A DNA stretch of 64,000 bases from Lotus japonicus. Its lineage: Eukaryota; Streptophyta; Magnoliopsida; Fabales; Fabaceae. Made by a program: the position numbers and the translations under genes. Of this stretch, positions 10,970 to 19,394 are shown piece after piece. The stretch covers positions 26,666,223 through 26,730,222 of the forward strand of contig NC_080046.1 of the NCBI RefSeq assembly GCF_012489685.1. The letters are read 5' to 3'. How positions within the stretch are numbered: the stretch's first letter is position 1; the number at the start of each line of letters is the position of its first letter. Below the pieces are notes generated by a model, which worked only from the letters and a program-made list of their open reading frames with translations, did no database searches and was not told the DNA's origin.

Positions 10970-12181
10970 TGAAGGTATGAAAAACGGTAGAAAGGGGGGG
11001 GGGTTTGAATAACGTTTTCAAGATAAAGCTTCCACCTTAAAGATTTTGACAAATATTTCGAGAACTTAAGTGCTAAAGATAAGAGATAGAAAAGCACACA
11101 AGGATTTTATCCTGGTTCACTTGATAAATCACTCAAGCTAATCCAGTCCACCCGTTAAGGTGATTTCTTCCTTCTTAGAATGAAGGCAATCCACTAATCA
11201 GGTAAGAGTTACAACTGCACTTGAAACATACAAGTGACTAACAATTACACTGACTTAGCTCACACTAAGATTCACTCTCTTAGTCTTCTCTAGGATCCGA
11301 TCAACCTTGATCTCCTAAAGGAAAACTATACAACTGTATATGAAGTTCTTGTTTACAAAGAAAGTGCTTCTAAAAAGCTTATAGTAAACACAAAGAATTT
11401 CAGATGAAAGAAAGCTTAGAAGAATTTGAATTTGTCTTGCGCGTATGTGAATGCTTCTAGCCGCTTCTTTCAGTCTTCAGCCTCTTTTTATACTCCAAGG
11501 ATTAGGGTTGAACGTTGCATGGGAAATGCTACCGTTGGAGGGCAGTTCTAGAAAATCCAGCTTCTGATGTGTCTGAGACTGCTAGGTAGGTCGTCAGGAA
11601 GGTACAGTTGCTTTTGTACTTGGATAGTGACTTGACCTTTAAACCTAGGAGACTTCTGATCAGGGGAATGCTTCATATTGGGACTTGTGAAGCCGGTTGA
11701 TCAGAGTCAAAGGGAAAGCACAGATCCTCTGGTCGTTGTATCTTCTGATTCTGAACTCAGAGGGAAGTACATGGTCTTCAGAGTATCTTGCTTCTGGACA
11801 TCAGAGTTTCCACTATTCAGCTTCTGGATCTTCAGAGTCTTCTACACCATCAGAACATCTGAACCTTCAGTGTTTCTTGGTTATCAGACTTTCTGGATCT
11901 TCAGAACTTCTAGTGACTGAGTCCACATCAGAGTTTGTATAACTTCAGAGCTTCTGAAGCTTTTCCACTGTTCATACTGAACATGGTGAATGCGAAAGCG
12001 TTGCTTGGGACACTCTTTAAGCACAGTGCTTCTGATTAGTGTGAGATTGAATAGAGGTCAGAGCCTGTAAATAGCACACTCAGAAAAACACGTTAGAGTA
12101 CCACAATTGTTCATATCAAAAGGTTAACTTGTAATCATCAAAACATAGAGTTGTACTACTAGATCAAAACTTGATCTTACA
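10970..12181 (-). repeat. Copy A 5' LTR
   Basis: 1,212-bp LTR, a partner of 55-1268 with about 14 visible substitutions. It carries the promoter TATA (11485-11492, TTTTTATA on the plus strand) that would drive leftward transcription. The right TSD GATGA follows at 12182-12186. Confidence 0.95.
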
Positions 12182-12186
12182 GATGA
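12182..12186. repeat. Right target-site duplication of copy A
   Basis: GATGA, identical to 50-54. It proves that 55-12181 entered as one unit. Confidence 0.9.
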
Positions 12187-13112
12187 CTGATTGCATGCTT
12201 GGGGAAGAGAGGAGGAGACTTCGGTCTTCCAAGTGTTTCTTGAGAATGGAGTCGGTGTGAGTCCATTAAGGGTCTACCTTTGACCCTTCGCCATAAAAAA
12301 TTCCCTGGAGGATCCTGACTCACTTGTACTTCTTGGTTCTGTTTTGATTTCACTCATTGCATGCTTTGTGATACTTGCCTTGTTCTTGAGACTTGTAGGA
12401 TTTTTGAGCAACTGAGTTTGTTGGCTTGTACATTACCCTTAGTCGTCCCATTTGAGCCTTATCGGAGAATTTGTTGTTGCCAAATGATCGGGAAGGATGT
12501 TTGGTTGGAATTTGGGGAGTGATGGTCCTTGAATTGTTGTGGAGCTGAAAAAATGTGAAAAAAAAAAAGAACTCCTAAACAAATGTTGGAGTTGCAAAAA
12601 GAAAAGAAAGTTGAAAAAGCGGGGTTAAGAGACTTGTGCTAAAAAAAAGTTTGTTGTTGAAAGCTCTGGGGTTACTTAATTTGGACCACACTCATTGTGC
12701 TATGAAGCCTAGTTATTCTTAGGGACCAACCACCGTCATGTTTAACCAACCCAACATTTCAACCCTTCGAAAGTCTCTTTGAATTTGTGCTTGTTTGATC
12801 TTTGTTGCTATTGAGTGAATGATATTCAGGACCTATGAATTGCTTGTGTGCTCAGTGCACTATATCAACATCTCATCCTAGGATTTTTAGATCTATATGC
12901 TTCCCATGAATGGACTTTACACTCTTCTCTTTTCAAAAGATGCATGAAGTAGGTTTTTGGGTCTTTCTCTTGGAACCAGTCGTGGTTGCTTTGTCCCCTT
13001 GTTTTGTGTGAATTATTCCTTGTTGGGCACTTGTTTGGAAGCATTTCTTGCGCTTGAGGGCAAGCGAGTGTTGTTTACGCTCGAGGGCAAGCTGTCGTTG
13101 AGTATAGTGGTG
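12187..13112 (+). other. Non-coding 3' end of an old Ty3/gypsy-type element
   Basis: No gene is supported. The block ends with two copies of a GCTTGAGGGCAAGC/GCTCGAGGGCAAGC motif (13045-13093) followed shortly by an LTR-like start at 13113. A similar '...GAGGACAAG...' box just before the 3' LTR is typical of Tat/Athila-type plant elements. The family assignment is an inference from that pattern and from the 16137 copy of the LTR start. Confidence 0.4.
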
Positions 13113-14125
13113 TGATGACCCTATTTTTGTAGTGTTTTTTAGGGTCATTTCTTTGTTTGTTTTGAGTCTTTTTGTTGAGTCTCATGTAGTGTTTCATGCA
13201 CTCTCATGCATTTTTATCTTTCTTTGTGTTTTTACTTTGTTTTGGTAATTTTATAGTTTTATAGGGACCTTTCTTGCATTTTAAGTAAGTTTAGGACTTG
13301 CATATCTTTTCTACTTGAATTGAAGGTCCATGGTGCTAACAAACTCTTGGAAATCCTAGATATTTTCCTTGCTATGTTCCCAAGTAGTTAGATCTAAAAA
13401 CTGATGAAGGGAGAAGGTCAAGAGGCTTGGAGAATTGAAGGGAGTCTTGAAGAGAAGTTAGATCAAGAGGCTTTCAAGCGAGGAATTGGCACCCAGGCGT
13501 GCTCCATTGGCGCCTGAGTGCCAATTGGAGCCAAAGATATTGTTCTAGGATTTGGAATTGGCGCCTAGGCGTGCTTAATAGGCGCCTAGGCGCTAATTGC
13601 TACAAGAAGTTACTGTTTTGTTACTTTGAATTGGCGCTCAGGCGTACTCAATTGGCGCCTGAGCGCCTAGATTCGCCTAGTTTGCCTATAAATTTGTTTT
13701 TTGTCATTTCTCTTGGAATCACTAGTCATTTTTCACATTTCCAAGTAAGTTAGAAGTAAGGTTTTGTCTCTAGAGCTTGAGGAGCTTTCTACAAGTTCTA
13801 TGTTCCAGGTTTTATCTTTACTTTCTTGTATGGATTTCAACGCCAAGCTTGGCTAAAACCCTTCTTGCTTTTGGTTCTTTGTAAGACTTTGGATGTTTTA
13901 GTTATAATTCCTATTTCTATTCATGCATAATCTGAGTAATCCCTTGAATCCCATATCTTTGCTTCATCTTTTAAGCTTGAACACGTACTAGCTTTATGCT
14001 TTTCTATAATAGAACGGAAGTTTGTCATAGATTAGGGACTTGTTGTGGGATTACCCCTTCTATGCTTGCTACTAGGAATACAGGAAGGGTTGGGGTTTGT
14101 TGGCCTGAATTGCATGCTTAGTGCC
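13113..14125 (+). repeat. Probable Ty3/gypsy LTR (TGATGACCC start)
   Basis: It begins TGATGACCCTA. A second copy of the first ~67 bp lies at 16137-16203 with about 85% identity. Inside are three hairpin-forming GGCGCC-rich units (13483-13670) and a TATA box (TATAAAT, 13687-13693). The right end is unclear: the sequence stops resembling an LTR at the telomere-type repeats at 14126. No ORF here is convincing. Confidence 0.5.
13483..13670. repeat. Three tandem GGCGCC-rich palindromic units
   Basis: Units at about 13483-13527, 13556-13599 and 13629-13670, period about 73 bp. Each reads like AATTGGCGCC...GGCGCYTAATT, so each half is nearly the reverse complement of the other. They sit just upstream of the LTR TATA box. 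Confidence 0.75.
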
Positions 14126-14146
14126 TTTAGGGTTTAGGGTTTAGGG
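14126..14146 (+). repeat. Three telomere-type TTTAGGG repeats
   Basis: Exactly three uninterrupted units of the plant telomere heptamer, at the junction between the old LTR and the next retroelement fragment. Too short to be a telomere remnant in itself; more likely repair filler. Confidence 0.85.
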
Positions 14147-14212
14147 TTGCTAACACCCTTACTGGACTGAGCAGGAGCCTGACTTGGATAAGGTTGCTAA
14201 CACCCTTACTGG
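14145..14212 (+). repeat. 21-bp direct repeat at a junction
   Basis: GGTTGCTAACACCCTTACTGG occurs at 14145-14165 and again at 14192-14212. The second copy belongs to the env-like frame that follows. The first is fused to the telomere-type repeats, as expected of templated filler made during break repair. Confidence 0.85.
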
Positions 14213-14978
14213 GAAGTTGGTCAAGAAGTGGCCAAAGAAAGGGTTGTTAACCTCTGGAAAACTTACTGCTAAGTATGTTGTGCTCTACAAAATTGGCACT
14301 GCAAACTGGATGGCTACTCAACATCTCTCAGGAGTGACTCCACCCTTGGCTAGAATGCTTTACCTGATTGGCACAGAAGGAGACTTTGATTTTGGTAATC
14401 TTGTTTATGAGCAAACTCTCAAGCATGCAGGTTATTTTGCTGTGAAGCTACCTATCTTTTTTCCCTGTCTTCTCTCTGGACTTATCTTGCACCAACATCC
14501 CACTATTCTGAAGGCTGATGAACCTCTAGGTAAGAAACCTCAACCTCTGAAATTTGATTATCGCATGTTTACTAGACCACATGTTCCAGACATCATGATA
14601 TCTGCTGCTCGAGGAACTTCCAGTGCCAGTGGCACTAAGACACCTGGGTCAATGAAGTAAGACATTGTTGCTGAGTTGCAGGAAGTTTCCAAGACACTTC
14701 AAGACAATATTCAGGCTTGTAGAGTAAGGAAACTTAATGTTGATCAACTGATCAAAGCTTTGACTGAAGTTCCTGCTGCTACTGAGGAAGAAGGGGTTGA
14801 AGAGGAAGCTGAGAATGCTGAGGATGAGAATGCAGTTGTTGAAGAAGAGGAAGCTCAATATGACACTACTGAAGAAGAAGAAAGTGGGTCTGACAAAGAA
14901 GAAGATGAGTCTGATGGAGCAGGAAAGGAGGATGTAACTGGTTCTACCAATTCTGCCACTGCTAGTGCTTCACTTTAA
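14184..14978 (+). pseudogene. C-terminal env-like fragment of a second Sirevirus family
   Basis: One reading frame with a single internal TAA (14658-14660). The first part (ANWMATQHLSGVTPPLARML, then a YLIGTEGDFDFG block and a FPCLLSGLILHQHP block) resembles the env-like protein of soybean SIRE1-type elements. The second part is an acidic tail very rich in Glu and Asp. The N-terminal two thirds are missing, cut at the junction near 14166-14191, and the apparent first codon is TTG. It does not align with the env-like ORFs of copies A-D, so it comes from a different family. A Sirevirus purine tract and LTR follow it. Confidence 0.65.
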
Positions 14979-15427
14979 GTAATTTTATGGTTCTTTTGCT
15001 TTGGATGTATTTGCTGAAGACTACTTCTCTCATGATCTGTAATAATTCTACAATATTTTCACTTTGGTTAGCTACTGTGGTTCATTCCACTGAATGCAGT
15101 TTCTTCATATGATCTTCTTTGAGCCTTTGCCAAATTGTGCTAATAAGGGGGAGTAGTGTAGTTGTTGTTTGCACAGTAGTTTCTGGTTATTTCTGCCTAT
15201 GCTGCTATATGCAACTGTTATCTGTTGTGCACTTTGATCTGCCTTGTGTATTTGAGTACTACTACTTATGAACTACTTCTGGATGTGTATATTTGTTGTT
15301 GATAGCTATGTGTGAATTGATGTGTAAGCTACCTTGATATGTTTTGGTTTACTCTTCTCTGATGTTTCAAGCTGCAAGTATCCTGAAGAGTCTTTATGGT
15401 AGTGGATTGTATTAGCTAAAATTGGAC
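14979..15427 (+). other. 3' non-coding region of the second Sirevirus family
   Basis: No ORF is supported. It contains an extra purine tract (ATAAGGGGGAGTAG, about 15143-15156) of the repeated kind seen upstream of Sirevirus 3' LTRs. Confidence 0.6.
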
Positions 15428-15439
15428 AGAGGGGGAGAT
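15428..15439 (+). promoter_or_regulatory. Polypurine tract of the second Sirevirus family
   Basis: AGAGGGGGAGAT, immediately before an LTR-like TGTTGTTCC start at 15440. Same form as the tract in copies A, C and D. Confidence 0.7.
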
Positions 15440-16061
15440 TGTTGTTCCTTTGTTTGATTGTCTGCATTTTAGCTATGTATGTTTGGGTGCCAAGATGTCG
15501 GACAAGTTGTTGTAACAACGTGCTATGACATGTGTCCCTAGGAAATGTTCTGTAACTTGGTTGATTAGTTATGAAGCTTTAAGTTGATTACTTTGTGATC
15601 AAGTTAGGTTATTGTTGGAAGCTTCTGTGCACCGTCAAGGAATATTTTTTGTGTAATCAAACCCGGTTCAAGGGGGTTTGATTTGGAGCTATTTATGGAA
15701 GTTTGAATCTGCACTTTTATTGATTACCCGAAGATCATGTGCAGATTTGTTGCCTGTTTGTTTCTAATAACAACTTCCTGATTGTGTATGTGGTCTCCGT
15801 GATCTTTAAAGCCCAACGAAGACAAGGCCTGGAAGACTATTACTTGTGAAGACCCAAGACCTAGTTTGCTAAGTATCGAAGAGAGAGTATTGTATTAGGG
15901 TTTCATTGAGTTCATACTGTTCTTGTTCTCTTAGCAGCTTTATGCTATTGTTGTGAGCTAAGAGTTGTGTGTTTACTGTGTGATCTTGAGATCTGTCTTT
16001 GTAACTCGTGTTTGAGTTCAATCACTGTGGCAGCGATTGTGTGAGAGAATGAGAGGGAGTT
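15440..16061 (+). repeat. 3' LTR of the second Sirevirus family, right end uncertain
   Basis: The left end is set by the purine tract. No ORF is present. The right end could lie anywhere between about 16000 and 16136. There is no second LTR in the window, so neither length nor age can be measured. Confidence 0.5.
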
Positions 16062-16136
16062 CTCATACTTAGGGGGAGACCTAAATAATATTCCACGGGT
16101 AGAGATAGGTAGAAAATGTAGTTGAACTGGGGCAGT

Positions 16137-16203
16137 TGATGACCCTAGTTTAGTAGTGTTTTTAGGGTCATTTCCTAGTTTGTTTCGAGTCTTTTTATCG
16201 AGT
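16137..16203 (+). repeat. Start of a second TGATGACCC-type LTR
   Basis: 67 bp matching 13113-13180, cut off by the insertion of copy B at 16204. GGGGCAG just upstream (16129-16135) could be its purine tract. Confidence 0.65.
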
Positions 16204-17415
16204 TGTAAGATCAAGTTTTGATCTAGTAGTACAACTCTATGTTTTGATGATTACAAGTTAACCTTTTGATATGAACAATTGTGGTACTCTAACGTGTTTT
16301 TCTGAGTGTGTTATTTACAGGCTCTGACCTCTATTTCATCTCACACAAATCAGAAGCACTGTGCTTAAAGAGTGACCCAAGCATCGCTTTCGCATTCTCC
16401 ATGTTCAGTCTGAACAGTGGAAAAGCTTCAGAAGATCTGAAGTAAATCAAGCTCTGATAAGGACTCAGCTCACTTGAAGATCTGATGATCCAGAAGATCT
16501 GACAACCAAGAGACTCTGAAGGCTCAGAAGCTCTGATGGTGAAGAAGACTCTGACGATCCAGACTCTGAAGAGTGAAGACTCTGAAGTCCAGAAGCAACT
16601 GGCTCTGAAGACCATGTACTGATCCTCTGAAGTGAAGATCAGAAGGTACAACGGTCAGAGGATCCAAGCTTCCCTCTGACTCTGATCAATCAGCTTCACA
16701 AGTTCCAACACGAAGCGCTCCTCTGATCAGAAGTCTATGAGGTTAAGGTCAAGTCACTATCCAAAGTACAAAAGCAAAGTGTACTATCCTGACGACCTAC
16801 CTAACATCCTCAACCACAGCAGAAGCTGGAATTTCCAGAACTGCCCTCCAACGGTAGCATTTCCATGCAACGTTCAACCCTAATCCTTGGAGTATAAATA
16901 GAGGCTGAAGATTGAAAGAAGCGGCTAGAAGCATTCACACACGCGCAAGAAATATTCAAATCCTTCTAAGCTTTCTTTCATCTTGAATTTCATTGTGTTT
17001 ACTATAAGCTTTTTAGAAGCACTTTCTTTGTAAACAAGAACTCATATGCAGTTGTATAGTTTGCCTTTAGGAGATCAAGGTTGATCGGATCCTAGAGAAG
17101 ACTAAGAAAGTGAATCTTAGTGTGAGCTAAGTCAGTGTGTTGTTAGTCACTTGTAGGTTTCAAGTGCAGTTGTAACACATACCTGATTAGTGGATTGCCT
17201 TCATTCTAAGAAGGAAGAAATCACCTTAACGGGTGGACTGGAGTAGCTTGAGTGATTTATCAAGTGAACCAGGATAAAATCCTTGTGTGCTTTTCTATCT
17301 CTTATCTTTAGCACTTAGTTCTCGAAAAGATTTGTTAAAATCTTTAAGGTGGAAGTTTTATCTTGAAAACGTTATTCAAACCCCCCTCCCCCTTCTACCG
17401 TTTTTCATACCTTCA
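16204..17415 (+). repeat. Copy B 5' LTR
   Basis: 1,212 bp, TGTAAGATCAAG to CATACCTTCA. TATA box TATAAATA is at 16893-16900. U3 is more diverged from A, C and D than those are from each other. Near the right end a CCCCCCTCCCCC tract replaces the pure C/G run of the others. Confidence 0.95.
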
Positions 17416-17417
17416 AT

Positions 17418-17429
17418 TGGTATCAGAGC
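17418..17429 (+). promoter_or_regulatory. Copy B primer-binding site
   Basis: TGGTATCAGAGC, complementary to the initiator tRNA-Met 3' end, 2 nt after the LTR. Confidence 0.92.
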
Positions 17430-17486
17430 GCAAGTTTGATTACCACACCTAACAGTGTTCAGTGATCCGGGCCGGTGTGAAAAACA

Positions 17487-19394
17487 ATGGCTACCACCAG
17501 TGAAACATAGAAAGATGGATACAATGCAAAGCCTCCCATGTTCGACGATCAAAGGTTCGAATATTGGAAAGATAGACTCGAAAGTTTCTTTCTGGGTTTT
17601 GATGCAGATCTCTGGGATATTATTGTTGATGGCTATGAGCGTCCAGTTGATGCAGAAGGCAAGAAGATCCCAAGGTCAGAGATGACTGCAGATCAAAAGA
17701 AGCTGTACTCACAACATCACAAAGCAAGAACAATTCTTCTAAGTGCTATTTCTTATGAAGAGTACCAGAAGATTACTGATCGTGAGTTTGCAAAAGGCAT
17801 TTTTGAATCTCTGAAGATGTCTCATGAAGGAAACAAGAAAGTCAAAGAATCAAAGGCATTGTCCTTGATCCAAAAGTATGAATCCTTCATCATGTAGCCT
17901 AATGAGTCCATTGAAGAAATGTTCTCCAGATTTCAGTTGCTTGTAGCTGGAATACGACCTCTCAACAAGAGCTACACAACAAAAGATCATGTCATAAGGG
18001 TCATCAGGTGTCTTCCTGAAAGCTTGATGCCTTTAGTGACATCAATAGAGCTAACGAGAGATGTCGAGCATATGAGTTTAGAAGAACTCATCAGCATTTT
18101 GAAATGCCATGAGCTGAAGCGTTCTGAGATGCAAGATCTGAGGAAAAAGTCCATAGCCTGGAAATCCAAATCTGAAAAGGCTAAGGCTGAGAAGTCAAAG
18201 GCTCTCCAAGCTGAAGCAGAAGAATCTGAAGAAGCATAAGAAGATTCTGATGAAGATGAGCTGACTCTGATCTCCAAGAGACTCAACCGCATCTGGAAGC
18301 ACAAGCAAAGCAAGTACAGAAGCTCTGGAAAGGCCAAAGGAAAGTCTGAATCCTCAGGCCAGAAGAAGTCATCAATTAAGGAAGTCACATGCTTTGAGTG
18401 CAAAGAATCAGGGCACTACAAAAGTGATTGTCCAAAGTTGAAGAAGGACAAGAAGCCAAAGAAGCACTTCAAGACGAAGAAGAGTCTGATGGTGACATTT
18501 GATGAATCAGAGTCAGAGGATGTTGACTCTGATGGTGAAGTCCAAGGACTCATGGCTATTGTCAAAGACAAAGGAGCAGAGTCAAAGGATGTTGCTGACT
18601 CTGACTCAGAATCAGAAGGAGATTCAAAATCAGACGATGAAAATGAGGTATTCGCTTCTTTCTCAACCTCTGAACTAAAACATGCTTTGTCTGATATCAT
18701 GGATAAGTATAACTCTTTATTGTCTAAGCATAAAAAGTTGAAAAAGGACTTATCTGCTGCTTCAAGGACTCCTTCTGAACATGAGAAAATTATTTCTGAT
18801 TTGAAAAATGATAATCATGCTTTGGTAAATTCTAACTCTGTGCTTAAGAACCAGATTGCTAAGTTAGAAGAAATAGTTGCTTGTGATGCCTCTGATTGTA
18901 GAAATGAATCTAAGTATGAAAAGTCTTTTCAACGATTCCTGGCTAAGAGCGTAGAAAGAAGCTTAATGGCTTCAATGATCTATGGCGTAAGCAGAAATGG
19001 AATGCATGGCATTGGCTATTCTAAACCAATTAGAAATGAGCCTTCTATGCCTATAGCTAAATCCTTGTATGAATGCTTTGTTCCCTCTGGTACCATATTG
19101 CCTGATCCTTTACCTGCTGAAGTTGCTAAACCTCCTCTTAAAAAGGGATCTTTCTCCATGTCTAAATATCATGCAAAAATTTCTTTACATTATCATGTTG
19201 AGAAACCCAAGGTGATCAGAACCTCTGGTGTAACTAACAAAAGAGGACCCAGAAAGTGGGTACCTAAGGACAAGATTATCTATGTTGCAGATATCCTTGA
19301 TAGCTCCACTGAAACACCAATCATGGTATCTGGACAGTGGATGCTCGCGTCACATGACGGGAGAAAGGCGTATGTTCCAAGAGCTAAAACTTAA
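17487..19394 (+). pseudogene. Copy B gag, three nonsense mutations
   Basis: Homologous to the 636-codon gag of D. The ATG at 17487 is followed by a TAG at codon 8 (17508-17510, replacing CAA). Further stops are TAG at 17895-17897 (Glu codon in D) and TAA at 18237-18239 (Ser codon in D). One Ala codon near the start is absent. The zinc knuckle [14 protein letters not shown] is intact at about 18391-18432. The last part runs to a TAA at 19392-19394 and overlaps pol by 113 nt from the pol ATG, in the same +1 relation as in C and D. Confidence 0.9.

Larger units (their letters stand above)
55..12181 (-). mobile_element. Copy A: complete Sirevirus-type Ty1/copia element
   Basis: Complete 12,127-bp element on the minus strand. 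It has LTRs at both ends (55-1268 and 10970-12181), flanked by a perfect 5-bp duplication GATGA (50-54 and 12182-12186). Order in element sense is 5' LTR, tRNA-Met primer site, gag, pol, env-like ORF, opposing ORF, purine tract, 3' LTR. The domain order integrase before RT is Ty1/copia, and the extra ORF after pol fits the Sirevirus lineage. Gag has one frameshift and the env-like ORF three stops, while the pol body is open. The LTRs differ at roughly 14 positions by eye (about 1.2%), so A looks older than C and D and is not autonomous. Confidence 0.95.

Noticed and set aside
12933..13148. 71-codon ORF on the minus strand
   Set aside because: Low-complexity translation across the end of the old Ty3-type element and its LTR start; no homology recognised.
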